Source: Phaeosaccion multiseriatum (taxonomy: Eukaryota > Ochrophyta, other classes). Taken from it: a stretch of DNA of 64,000 nt. Numbering within the stretch: the stretch's first letter is position 1; the number at the start of each line of letters is the position of its first letter. The notes beneath the pieces were generated by a model that worked only from the letters and a program-made list of their open reading frames with translations, ran no database searches and was not told the DNA's origin. The stretch is taken from assembly GCA_965112735.1 (NCBI GenBank), contig OZ218965.1:434001-498000 (forward strand), given 5' to 3'. This document shows positions 55,601-63,999 of this stretch, piece after piece. The position numbers were made by a program, and so were the translations under genes.

Positions 55601-55775
55601 ATCCTCTGCAGATACTGGAGGTGGGTGGACTCTCGCAAGAAGCGTGAACACAAGTACCATATTGTGTCTGCAGGGGAGGGCCTCAGCCGAATTGCAGCCA
55701 AGCATGACGTGTCAGTCAGAGACCTCACGCGCTGGAGCGGAGTCACGGACCCGCGGTGGTGGTGGGTCACAACGG
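43695..55775 (+). CDS. WD40-LysM protein with giant repeat-filled introns
   Basis: Exons that join in frame: 43695-43739 ([15 protein letters not shown]), 47142-47393 (acidic/basic, [16 protein letters not shown]), 48082 to about 48409 (Asn/Ser-rich, [20 protein letters not shown]), 48865-48964 ([20 protein letters not shown]), 52221-52285 ([15 protein letters not shown]), 53246-53351, 55337-55415, and 55612 to about 55775. The later exons give WD40 repeats ([48 protein letters not shown]) followed by a LysM domain ([20 protein letters not shown], then VRDLTRWSG). WD40 propellers bind proteins; LysM binds N-acetylglucosamine polymers in many proteins but occurs intracellularly too. The start, the end after LysM, and exons 3-4 are uncertain; the WD40 and LysM exons are strong. 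Introns hold 3.4 kb of minisatellite, 1.9 kb of CCCT and an LTR-type element. Confidence 0.6.
43740..46660. repeat. GTGTCAGGACAGTGGGTGG minisatellite array
   Basis: About 2.9 kb of units of 16-24 bases built on GTGGGTGTCAGGACAG, with higher-order blocks such as the one containing GGGTAGGTGAGTATCAGG. It begins right at the 5' splice site of exon 43695-43739. The unit contains AGGTGAGT, a consensus 5' splice site, so the array repeats splice-donor-like sequence many times. Translated frames (GVRTEGG and similar) are artefacts. Confidence 0.95.
46700..47135. repeat. CACTGTCCTGACACC minisatellite array, complementary to the preceding one
   Basis: About 15 units of roughly 28-31 bases of the form CACTGACCACTCACTGTCCTGACACC. 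Its core CACTGTCCTGACA is the reverse complement of TGTCAGGACAGTG in the upstream array. It ends at the 3' splice site (CTGCTGCAG) of the exon at 47142. Confidence 0.95.
47394..48081. repeat. Intron with (CTC)n pyrimidine run
   Basis: This intron of the WD40-LysM gene opens with GTGGGTGGGGTGGG repeats, carries unique sequence around 47540-47750, and ends in CCCCT and then (CTC)n at about 47890-48060, about 20 bases from the proposed 3' splice site. Poly-Pro, poly-Ser and poly-Leu frames here are artefacts. Confidence 0.85.
48410..48864. repeat. GGGA-rich stretch
   Basis: Imperfect GGGA/GGAA/GGAC repeats run from about 48420 to 48710, followed by about 150 bases of unique sequence. This would be an intron of the WD40-LysM gene if exons 48082 and 48865 both belong to it. 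Confidence 0.8.
49306..51186. repeat. Near-perfect (CCCT)n array of about 1.9 kb
   Basis: About 470 copies of CCCT run with one phase slip (a CCT near 50371) and one C-to-A change at about 51100. Flanks to about 49200 and 52010 are degenerate versions. It lies in the proposed intron 48965-52220. Open frames of over 600 residues run through it on both strands, purely because the period-4 repeat has no stop codon. Confidence 0.97.
51187..52220. repeat. Degenerate CCCT and (CTC)n tract
   Basis: CCCT variants include an inverted copy of the TCGGCGAGTGACTCATC segment (about 51240-51322) and a roughly 50-base direct duplication around CATACCTCTGTTCCACCTAC (51649 and 51705). They then give way to (CTC)n from 52013 to 52195, just before the 3' splice site of the exon at 52221. 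Confidence 0.9.
52286..52810. repeat. (GTGA)n followed by (GGGA)n
   Basis: The intron opens with about 37 uninterrupted copies of GTGA, beginning exactly at the 5' splice site GTGAGTGAG. After a short spacer, about 80 copies of GGGA follow (52459-52803). Confidence 0.96.
52811..53245. other. Rest of the same intron
   Basis: Degenerate GGGA, then mostly unique sequence with a short GGAA repeat at about 53044-53101. It ends in AACACACAAACAG, the proposed 3' splice site. I see no separate gene. Confidence 0.6.
53344..55052 (+). mobile_element. LTR-bounded non-autonomous element 1
   Basis: Two 224-base direct repeats (53344-53567 and 54829-55052) bound about 1.26 kb. They begin TGTTGAAAG, end in ACA, and differ only in the last dozen bases. 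The interior starts ACCCCAAAG, as in element 2, carries seven copies of a 113-base tandem unit (starts near 53639, 53752, 53865, 53978, 54091, 54204, 54319), then unique sequence. No polymerase, integrase or gag frame is visible, so it fits a TRIM-like element mobilised by another element's enzymes. It interrupts a WD40 exon of the surrounding gene. Confidence 0.75.
55053..55229. other. Sequence between the LTR element and the host exon
   Basis: It begins TACGACTTCTAACA, which repeats the end motif of the short inverted-repeat element that follows. Then comes a C-run and unique sequence. GGTTCGAACTC at about 55204 resembles a polymerase III B-box, but no tRNA folds around it. Confidence 0.5.
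55230..55316. mobile_element. 87-bp miniature element with 24-bp inverted ends
   Basis: TGTTAGAAGTCGTACTTTTG-CTAG at the left is matched by its perfect reverse complement at the right, with about 39 bases between. The ends start TG and finish CA, and resemble the termini of the LTR elements around it (TGTTGAAAGTC). It lies just upstream of the last WD40 exon. Confidence 0.75.
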
Positions 55776-55837
55776 GTGCGTGTGGTGCAAGAGCAGAGGG
55801 GCAGATGGGGAAGTTATTTATTGACTTAATAGGCATC

Positions 55838-57596
55838 TGTAAAACGACGTACGCACGACCGACATGCGCTGTCGCCTACAGATAGGATAGAACTAGACAC
55901 ACGGACAAGGTAACAGCAACCCCAAAGCCAGCCTAGCAGCCAGCCTTGCCTCTATTAACTTATCGCATGCTAGTCCTAAACGACCACCTTCGCACATAGG
56001 ATAGTGAGAGCCACGCCACCCGTTCTCACTGTATCTGCCTGGGCCTGGGCCATTGACTTATGGCCCATCTCATGTGAGGCCTTCCAACATCCCCAATGCC
56101 TATCCCGGGGCCTTCCAACATCCCCAATAGCTATCCGCCACTTCCAACATCCCCTTGACAAGACTGTTGCGTGTCCCCACGCAACACAAGCGGATTCGCC
56201 TACTGAAGCTCGACTGTCGCACAAGCCTCCATGCTGCTTCCAAAAAAAGAAAACGGATGAGCATTATGCAACACTCACCCAGATGTGTGCGACCGCTCCT
56301 CCCACACACACCCCCTGTATTGATGAGAAAGTCCCACGACTCAAACTCACCCACACAGGCTCACGGATGAGAACATCCCACGACTCAAACTCACCCGCGC
56401 CATACCTTTCTCCACTCCTACTCGCCACCAGCGTTGCCAAAGCCTCGTTGCGCACCCCTAATGCTGACTGCTAAAGTGTTTACTGGTGTGCCTACAAGGC
56501 ACCCAGACAGTCCCTAAAGCAGCCTTGCGAGTATCCTTCTCTGTCTCCCGCCAAGCTCCGTGCAACAACAACATCCGTGCTGCTACCACACTCGAAAGCC
56601 GTGCCCGCTGTAGGCACCGCTCTCGGCAATTCTCTGTCTCCACTGCCCACCAACCTCCAGCATCCATTTCCGTGCAACAACAACATCCGTGCTGCTGCCA
56701 CACTCGAAAGCCGTGCCCGCTGTAGGCACCGCTCTCGGCAATTCTCTGTCTCCACTGCCCACCAACCTTCAGCATCCATTTCCGTGCAACAACAACATCC
56801 GTGCTGCTGCCGCACTCGAAAGCCGTGCCCGCTGTAAGACACCGCTCCCGGCAACTCTCTCTCTCCACTGCCCACCAACCTCCAGCATCCATTTCCGTGC
56901 AACAACAACATCCGTGCTGCTACCACACTCGAAAGCCGTGCCCGCTGTAAGACACCGCTCCCGGCAATTCTCTGTCTCCACTGCCCACCAACCTTCAGCA
57001 TCCATTTCCGTGCAACAACAACATCCGTGCTGCTGCCACACTCGAAAGCTGTGCCCGCTGTAGACACCACTCCCGGCAATTCTCTGTCTCCACTGCCCAC
57101 CAACCTTCAGCATCCATTTCCGTGCAACAACATCCGTGCTGCTGCCACACTCGAAAGCTGTGCCCGCTGTAGACACCACTCCCGGCAATTCTCTCCCTCC
57201 ACTCCCGCCTCTCCGTGCAACAACAACTCCGCTGCTGTCGCACGTCGTACGGCACTGCTTATGTGCCGCACTGTGCTCCCCTAACACGCCTCTTCCTTCC
57301 CTGCCTAAGCCTTTGGCTAAGTGCTGCTTTCGGGCCTTTGGGGTTGTAAAACGACGTACGCACGACCGACATGCGCTGTCGCCTACAGATAGGATAGAAC
57401 TAGACACACGGACAAGGTAACAGCAACCCCAAAGCCAGCCTAGCAGCCAGCCTTGCCTCTATTAACTTATCGCATGCTAGTCCTAAACGACCACCTTCGC
57501 ACATAGGATAGTGAGAGCCACGCCACCCGTTCTCACTGTATCTGCCTGGGCCTGGGCCATTGACTTATGGCCCATCTCATGTGAGGCCTTCCAACA
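55838..57596 (-). mobile_element. LTR-bounded non-autonomous element 2, with target duplication
   Basis: Two 252-base direct repeats (55838-56089 and 57345-57596) appear identical by eye. On the minus strand they begin TGTTGGAAGG and end TTTTACA. The element is flanked by CATC on both sides (55834-55837 and 57597-57600), a 4-base target duplication. The interior is the reverse-complement relative of element 1, including about six copies of the 113-base unit (56560-57230). It has no coding capacity for transposition. Identical ends suggest recent insertion. Confidence 0.82.
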
Positions 57597-57600
57597 CATC

Positions 57601-57829
57601 ACCCTAAAAAACTGGAAGTGTGTGTGTAGCAGAGTAGAGCAGAGGGGATGGGAGGGGAAGGGAAGGGAGGGGTGAGGGAAGTGGCAGTCACCCAGACTTG
57701 AGACCACACGCACGCACGCACATAGGCATATATAGAAACGCAGGGACGCACACATATCGCACACATATATCTAAACATCCAAAGCACATGCACACACACG
57801 GCATACCCATCGCTCCCTCCCTCCTTCCC
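57601..57829. other. Sequence between element 2 and the CCCT array
   Basis: Contains GTGTGTGT, GGGAAGGGA and CACGCACGCACATA runs. No gene seen. Confidence 0.5.
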
Positions 57830-58305
57830 TCCCTCCCTCCCTCCCTCCCTCCCTCCCTCCCTCCCTCCCTCCCTCCCTCCCTCCCTCCCTCCCTCCCTCC
57901 CTCCCTCCCTCCCTCCCTCCCTCCCTCCCTCCCTCCCTCCCTCCCTCCCTCCCTCCCCCCCTCCCTCCCTCCCTCCCTCCCTCTCCCTCCCTCCCTCTCT
58001 CCCTCTCTCCCTCCCTCCCTCCCTCCCTCCCTCCCTCCCTCCCTCCCTCCCTCCCTCCCTCCCTCCCTCCCTCCCTCCCTCCCTCCCTCCCTCCCTCCCT
58101 CCCTCCCTCCCTCCCTCCCTCCCTCCCTCCCTCCCTCCCTCCCTCCCTCCCTCCCCCTCCCCCTCCCTCCCTCCCTCCCTCCCTCCCTCCCTCCCTCCCT
58201 CCCTCCCTCCCTCCCTCCCTCCCTCCCTCCCTCCCTCCCTCCCTCCCTCCCTCCCTCCCTCCCTCCCTCCCTCCCTCCCTCCCTCCCTCCCTCCCTCCCT
58301 CCCTC
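57830..58305. repeat. (CCCT)n array
   Basis: About 475 bases of CCCT with a handful of variants (CCCCCC near 57957, CTCTC near 57980-58010, CCCCTCCCCCT near 58153). Same family as the larger array at 49306. Confidence 0.95.
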
Positions 58306-59392
58306 GTACATACGCACCCCAACGCCACCGCTACGAACAAAATCTTCCCCTCTATCGCTCTAGTCACCGCAAGGTCCTCCAGCACAGTGGGGGCTCCTGC
58401 GCTGGCGGATGGTTCCCATAGGCGTCTCGTTTGGCAGAACGGAACGGACTGTGAAGAAGGTACCAGGCAGGGACAGTGGCTCCGTTGATGGTGAGGTCGC
58501 GGAGGTGGGGCCACAAGGGAACGTCGCCGAAGGAGTGCTCGATCCGTGTGGCGTTGAAGTGGGTAGGAGCGAAGGGAGGCCAAACAGAAAAGGGGGGGGG
58601 AGCTGGGATAGGCTCAATTACGTATTAAGGGGGGGGGAGCTGGGATAGGCTCAATTACGTATTATTAGGTAGGCAGGACAGTAAGTCAATGATGTGGGAC
58701 GCGGCCTTTTTGGGGGCTGGTTGGCCCCTCCGAATTACACTCCTGAACCCGTATAGACCAAGTGGATAGCTCTCCTTAAACAAGGAGGCTGTCCAGGGTC
58801 TTAGGGTGGGATAGCCCTTGTTATTTTAATACACTTGGTGCCAGCTTTGGACTCTTCTCTCTCCCTTATTGGGACCGGAACGCAGCGCCTAGCTTGGGGG
58901 TACCTTCCTCCTCTTAGGCAGAGGGAGGTAGCGGCCCCACACAAGGCAGGCACCCAAATCGCCGTGGGAAGCGACGAGACCACGGCCATGGAGCTCGACG
59001 ACGGAAGGGGAGAAACTCTTCGCTCCAGTGGCACTGTGGAGTCTCATAGATGTTGCACAAGTTGGAATGCGGTCTGTAGTCCTCATCTGGAGCTGGCCCC
59101 TCTTGCATGAACTGTTTCAGTCGCAGGTGGTGGAAAGAGGGAAGGAGGGTTGATAAGGGTCAATACAGACAACATCGAAGTACATACGATCTCCTAGCTG
59201 TTGGTTATCCTGTGTGTGCATTGGCGGCGACTCCACACACAGGGTGGCTCACCACGCCTGCCAAAGGCGGCGTCGCTGAGGAAAGTCCACTCCACCCACG
59301 CCTGATCAGTAGGCCGTTGGTAGAGTGGGTCTTCATGTAGCCGACGCGTGGAAGCCGCTCCGACTCCTTAGCGGCCATGCCGACCACCCGCG
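58306..59392. other. Unassigned sequence between repeats
   Basis: About 1.1 kb without a recognisable gene. It includes a roughly 36-base direct duplication (GAGCTGGGATAGGCTCAATT at about 58600 and 58637). Several short open frames exist on both strands, but none shows a family motif. It may be remains of mobile elements or exons of the WD40-LysM gene beyond LysM. Confidence 0.4.
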
Positions 59393-59605
59393 TGTGGAAA
59401 GTCAGTCGTATGTCAGTGGCCCAGGCCTAGGCAACGCAGTGAGAAACGGTGCCCGTTTCTCACCATCCTCCTGCAGGTGGTCGTTTAGGACAGTGCATAG
59501 ATAGGCTAATAGATACAAGGCCGGCTGTCAGGCTAGCTTTGGGGTGCTGCTGCCTTATCTGTGTGTCTAGTCCGTTTCGTGGAGGTCTAAGCACGACTTT
59601 CCACA
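59393..59605. mobile_element. Solo LTR-like element with 11-bp inverted ends
   Basis: It starts TGTGGAAAGTC and ends GACTTTCCACA, a perfect 11-base inverted repeat with TG...CA termini. The inside is a diverged copy of the element 1 LTR (TCAGTGGCCCAGGCCTAGGC, GGTCGTTTAGGA, GCTTTGGGGT). No internal region or second LTR is nearby, so it is a solo or degenerate copy. I saw no clear target duplication. Confidence 0.7.
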
Positions 59606-59641
59606 CCTCCACATCCTGCACTCGCCATTTGTGACTCCCTC

Positions 59642-60589
59642 CTAATTTGCTTCTCCTTCCTCGCCTGCCCCGTTCACCTTTTTCTCCTCCACTCCATCTT
59701 CTTCTCCCAGTTCTTGAGAAGCCCACCCCTCTTCCCTCCTCCCCTTCCTCCCCCCTGCTGAGGGTGCAGCCCGAAGGCCCGTCTTGTTCATCCTAATGAT
59801 ATCTTGAATGCGGTCCGTTACCTTCTCAACGTAATCAGCCTCATACTGGTCTTCCTCATACACTTGGCCGGTTACGCTCGAGAGCTTAAGCAGAAGCTTC
59901 TGCCAGGCCTCCGGCCAGCCTTTCTCCGATTCACCTTCCTGTTCCCATGCCTTCCACTGCTTGTCTATCTCGGGATGAGCCTTGAGCAGCCGCTCCGTTC
60001 CGCTGTAGCAGTCGCCAGGGGTGAGTTTGTAGAAGAGGGGCACCACCCGGAAGTCCTCCTCCTTCTTCTCAAGCCTCTCCATGAAAATCTCTGTCTCCTT
60101 GAGGCACCACTCGCGGCAGAGGAAGTCAGGGCTGAGCACTAAGTCTTTCAATGCCTGCGCTCGCTTGTTCGAGCTGTCCATCGCATCTGGCATACGGAGG
60201 GAGACAACGAATCGACGCTCCTGCTCCTCAGCAGGAGTGCCACCACCGATGACCCCATGCTCAGCCTTCTCAAAAATGATGCCCAGGTCCATCAACCTTC
60301 CCAGCAGAGCCTTCACTTGTTGTTCGTCGAAAGCCCCTCCCCCGCCCCCTCCGCGACGAAGGAGAACGGCGTTCCATACCGATCCGGCAAAACCACTCGT
60401 CAGCACCCCGTCCTTCTTGAGTTTGTCGGCACCGCGCCTGTCCAGCTCAAGTCCAGAGTCGCCGTCGTCCTCTTGTCGCTTCGGCTTCAGTGCGGGTGTC
60501 AGAAGTCCCTTCGTTGGGGGGCAGAAGTAAAGAGCAATGCCGAGGATACGGCAGATGATGGAGGCAAACAAAGAGAACAATGTAGACAA
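59642..60589 (-). CDS. COR-like protein with only the C-terminal half of a TIR domain
   Basis: The open frame of about 315 codons has a COR/winged-helix region (DGVLTSGFAGSVWNAVLL, VKALLGRLMDLGIIFE, RRFVVSLRMP), then jumps to the second half of a TIR domain: VLSPDFLCREWCLKETEIFM, VVPLFYKLTPGD, and a helical tail with YVEKVTDRIQDII. The related gene at 62356-63999 has about 200 more residues at this junction, including the first half of the TIR. The TIR helix with the glutamate used for NAD cleavage in active TIRs (WCLKE) is kept, but the NAD-site start and BB-loop are gone, so an enzyme seems unlikely. The start is unclear: the frame opens with a hydrophobic stretch that may be intron, and exons upstream at 60693-60859 may belong to it. 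Confidence 0.72.
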   Translation of the reverse strand: MSTLFSLFASIICRILGIALYFCPPTKGLLTPALKPKRQEDDGDSGLELDRRGADKLKKDGVLTSGFAGSVWNAVLLRRGGGGGGAFDEQQVKALLGRLMDLGIIFEKAEHGVIGGGTPAEEQERRFVVSLRMPDAMDSSNKRAQALKDLVLSPDFLCREWCLKETEIFMERLEKKEEDFRVVPLFYKLTPGDCYSGTERLLKAHPEIDKQWKAWEQEGESEKGWPEAWQKLLLKLSSVTGQVYEEDQYEADYVEKVTDRIQDIIRMNKTGLRAAPSAGGRKGRREEGWASQELGEEDGVEEKKVNGAGEEGEAN

Positions 60590-60692
60590 GAGGGGGGGGC
60601 ATGTCAGACGGACGAAACATTACTAAACTCTGACCAACTTCTATTCATTCCTCTCTCTTTCCCATCTCCCTCAAGCACACACATACACACAC

Positions 60693-60859
60693 CTTGTTGC
60701 GACCCAGTAGCACTTCACCACCGTCTGTAATGATGTCACCCGCCGGAGTCAGGAGTGGACTGATCAACTGGGAAAACAAGGCCGCCTCTGTAAGCACAAT
60801 AGCTGCACCTTTCTCCACGTCTCCAGCCAGCCACCACAAGTCTTCCGTTCTTGCTTGTC
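60693..60859 (-). CDS. Candidate internal exon of a COR-type gene
   Basis: Bounded by a GCAG acceptor and an AACAAG|GTGTG donor on the minus strand. It reads LWWLAGDVEKGAAIVLTEAA, then LFSQLISPLLTPAGDIIT. It lies between the LRR-like piece and the COR/half-TIR frame, so it may be part of a ROC/COR region. The phase does not match the exon ending at 61098, which argues for decay or a missed exon. Confidence 0.4.
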
Positions 60860-61097
60860 CTGCACGCACACCGAGAGATACATACAATGAGAGAGGCGCG
60901 GGAAAGCGATCTAGCTACCCCCGCGCGCGCCCCCCACGTGTGCTTGCGTTCCCTCTTGCCTCGGGCTCAAACCGTAACCTTGACCTTGTTCCAAACCGTA
61001 ATCACGCCAACCAAACCCTGTGAATCTCAACCATACCCAGCCAATAGGCGAGCTCAACTCCGCACGCAATCGCCCCGAACCCCCCCCCCGCACTTAC

Positions 61098-61779
61098 AGC
61101 ATTTTGACTCCGCACTGGAGCATCACATCCGCAAGCTCCTTGTCCTCGTCTCCGTCTCCGTCCTTCTCGCACTTCACCTTCCACGCTTTCTTCACTTCAC
61201 CCATTCTTGTCACGAAGACGTGAATGTCTGCCATGTTGCCCAGCAGGGTCACTGCTTTCTGGAGCAAGGGACCCATTACGTACGTCTGGCCTAGGCCCAG
61301 TAACGTCTCCACCAACACCTTCAGCTCCTGCTCCCGGCCTCCCTCCTTCTGGCAGCTCGTCATGTGTATTTCTACCCCCAACACTATGCGCCCCTCCCGC
61401 AGCTCCTCTTTCACAGCACCGTGAACAAGCTCACAGTGTGCCGATAAATCGCTCTGACCCTCCCACGGGTCGCATTGATTGGCTACAAAGGAGCGCAGTG
61501 GACTCCGAAGCGCCGTGCCGGAAAGCTCTTTGGTCACGTACAAAAATCAAGCCCCATCCTCCAGAATATCCCTCTTCCAGAGAGCCAATCTTCTCACCAT
61601 ACAGCCTGTTGAAGGGCAGCTCGAACCTGGCGACATCCATTCTCCACCCGCACTCCATACCAATGCTCCAAGGGTCGTTCGGTGTACCATCCCCAAAAAT
61701 GATTCCACCCCTCTCCGTCTGTGGCCGCGAAGAGGGCCTTGAGTACGTCACGCCACTGCTCATCTACGCTCACCATCAT
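61098..61779 (-). pseudogene. LRR N-terminal region, frameshifted
   Basis: From an ATG at 61779 the frame reads DEQWRDVLKALFAATDGEGW and PLEHWYGVRVEN, the LRR N-terminal cap pattern (ALF-x-ATDGEGW-x-n-W-YGV). The next repeat (VARFELPFNRLYGEKIGSLE) is in another frame near 61640. A third shift near 61545 leads to a longer helical stretch (VKEELREGRIVLGVEIHM, LVETLLGLGQTYVMGPLL, MADIHVFVTRMGEVKKAW), which ends at a GTAAGT donor at 61098. Two shifts without clear introns suggest a decaying LRR-ROCO gene, continuing toward 59642. Sequencing error cannot be excluded. Confidence 0.55.
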
Positions 61780-62355
61780 TTACTGGGTTGGGTTGGTTCT
61801 CGTTCGCGGTAACTCCTCCAATCCTGCCAAAGCATGCCCGAGAATCGCCCAAGCTTCCATGAACAATGCGACTGCTTGTTGGGCCTCAAAAGCAGGCCCC
61901 GAGCAGCAAACTCCTCGTGCAGTACTCAGACGGTAATTGTAGATCGAATGGTCAGGCGAAAGGAGTCGCCGCTTGCTCAGGCCGGGAAAGCTGTCCTTAC
62001 CCCAGTTGTCCTGTTCTGCTGCTCTTTTTCCTCTCCCTCCTGCTCCTGCCTCTGACCCTGCTGCTGCACAGATTTTTGTGAGGCGCAAGTGCTGCTCCAC
62101 CTACTGCTGTTGCTACAAGGAATCCTTCTACCACTGCTCCTGTCAGTCGTGCTGCGGAGGATAGCACCCCGGTGCCAATGGCAGGTGAATGTGCAACACG
62201 TAAGTCACAAATGGGTCGCAGAGGCGGGAAATGACAGCCTGCGCGTGTTCTCGGTGGGGCCGAGACGACGTACCGTCCTAGATCTGTGCAGCTCTGATAA
62301 GCGTGAGATGAGCTGCGTGACGAGGAAAGGTAAAGAGAGAATTTGCAATCACATG
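61780..62355. other. Spacer between two COR-TIR loci
   Basis: About 575 bases without a convincing gene. Open frames on both strands are Cys- or Ala-rich and show no motif. It should contain the 3' end of the gene at 62356 and the promoter of the LRR-type locus. Confidence 0.45.
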
Positions 62356-63999
62356 CTATTTTTTAGGCGCAGCCTTCTTTTCATCGAACTCCCTCACTAT
62401 CGTGTTCACCTCCTCGGTGACTCGCCTGGCGAAAGCGAACAGATCCTCTTGCTGGTCATTGCGGAGACCCGTGTGTGCTCCCACACCCCCCAGCAGGTCT
62501 TTCGCAAGCTCGTCCGCTGTCTTGAACTTGTCCTTCTCAAGCCAACCCCAATCCCCTCCCTCCCCTTCGCTCCACTTTCCCCATGTCTCCTTCACGCCGC
62601 GATGGTTGTCTTCTAATTTGCCCGTGTCCCCACATTCGTCAACCGTCAGCCCGAAAAAAAGCGGCACCAGCACTGCTTCCTTTTTCTCCGCCCTGTCCGT
62701 GAAGATTTGCATCTCCCGAAGAGGCCACTCTCGGCACACAAAAGACGGACTCAGCACGACCACGCCAATCGGGGCGGCGTTGGCTACCTCGAGCATCTTG
62801 TCCTCCGCGCCATCTCCTGCGCGCAAACTTGTCTCGTCCAAGAACGTCGCAATGCCTCTCATCTCCAGCATCCTGTAGAGCAGAAATACAATGCCCCGCT
62901 TCTCCGGCCCCGCGTGACTCAGGAAGACGTCGTAATTGTCAGTGTCACACCCTGCCCCTATCGAACTGAGGCTTGAAAACAGACCTTCCTTTGGAGGGAC
63001 ATCAGGGAGCTCGCTGTACAGCAGCCCCGGAAACCTATTGTCGAGAGTGCTCTTGAGCCATCCGTAGCACCTGTTCCGCACTTCTGAGACTCTTTCCCCA
63101 CCCCCGCTTGTTGGTACTGCGTACACAGCCGCATATTTTTCTCCCACCGCTACAAAAACCGCAATGTCTCCGACCAAGAGGAACGCGCTACTGCTCGAAC
63201 ACGCCTTTATGTCCACTCCTGTGTGACCACTGCCGACCGAAGCCAGAAAGAGCGCCAACGTGCTCACTGGAAAGGGCATGTTGTCGGCTCTGATCCCCTT
63301 TTCCCATACTTTGCCCCCTGCGCCCCAGCATCTGAATGCACGCAGAGGGCCCTGCTCACTCACACTCGCCAGGCGAGCTGGAACGACATATTCGCAAGTC
63401 TCCGCACCCTCCATCCCGACGGAAATGAGAATGCCCTGCCGCACCAAGGTGTCCCGCGTGCTCGTGAACAAGGCACCGTCTCCGAGGACTCTGTCTCGAG
63501 CGTCTTTCACCGCCTCGCTGTCTTCTTGAGCCTCTTCACCCTCCATCCGGCACTGGTGCCAATGCTTCCACAGAATGAATAGGTAGGCGGAATTCAGCCG
63601 GCCCGTGCTGCAAAAGGCGCCGTCCTGCTCGAGCAGCTTGCTGTACACCACTTTTTCTCCCACAAGGCATGTCTCAGTCTCCTCGGGCGCGAAGAGCTCT
63701 CCTTTACATTGGTTCCAGGCACCGCCCTCCTTTGTCTGACGCTCGCTCAGCTTGTGGTCAGCCAACGGCCTGATCAACGCCATCAACCACGTCGGGTCAA
63801 GATGCACCACCTCCAGGCCAGCAGCGCCTCCCAAAAGCACAAAGCCTGCAGTTTCGTGCAAGCGCAAGGCCTCCCTTGCGGTGTTACTGTCTCCCCCCCC
63901 CCTACAGCACGTCTTCCATGCGAACAGCCCTCTTGGTGTTGGTCGTGCCTTTTTTACCACGTCAGAAAAAGGAGAAACTACATGTCCCTCCTCCCTCAT
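62356..63999 (-). CDS. COR-TIR protein, partial at the window edge
   Basis: An open frame of 547 residues reaches the end of the window, so the N-terminal part (possibly LRR and ROC GTPase) may lie beyond. COR-like sequence covers about 45-235 (LHETAGFVLLGGAAGLEVVH, LDPTWLMALIRPLAD, DTLVRQGILISVG, YVVPARLAS). A middle region follows, then a complete TIR domain at about 355-480: YDVFLSHAGPEKRGIVFLLY, the BB-loop region FLDETSLRAGDGAE, VVVLSPSFVCREWPLREMQ with the candidate catalytic glutamate, and VPLFFGLT. The tail is helical and Lys-rich. TIR domains either cleave NAD+ or signal by assembly; COR links to dimerisation in ROCO proteins. A role in immunity or stress signalling is inference. No introns are visible in this portion. 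Confidence 0.82.
   Translation of the reverse strand: MREEGHVVSPFSDVVKKARPTPRGLFAWKTCCRGGGDSNTAREALRLHETAGFVLLGGAAGLEVVHLDPTWLMALIRPLADHKLSERQTKEGGAWNQCKGELFAPEETETCLVGEKVVYSKLLEQDGAFCSTGRLNSAYLFILWKHWHQCRMEGEEAQEDSEAVKDARDRVLGDGALFTSTRDTLVRQGILISVGMEGAETCEYVVPARLASVSEQGPLRAFRCWGAGGKVWEKGIRADNMPFPVSTLALFLASVGSGHTGVDIKACSSSSAFLLVGDIAVFVAVGEKYAAVYAVPTSGGGERVSEVRNRCYGWLKSTLDNRFPGLLYSELPDVPPKEGLFSSLSSIGAGCDTDNYDVFLSHAGPEKRGIVFLLYRMLEMRGIATFLDETSLRAGDGAEDKMLEVANAAPIGVVVLSPSFVCREWPLREMQIFTDRAEKKEAVLVPLFFGLTVDECGDTGKLEDNHRGVKETWGKWSEGEGGDWGWLEKDKFKTADELAKDLLGGVGAHTGLRNDQQEDLFAFARRVTEEVNTIVREFDEKKAAPKK

Noticed and set aside
59278-59288. GAGGAAAGTCC, the conserved word of bacterial and plastid RNase P RNA
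   Set aside because: The other conserved blocks of RNase P RNA are not found at suitable distances, and this lies in eukaryotic nuclear DNA next to element debris.
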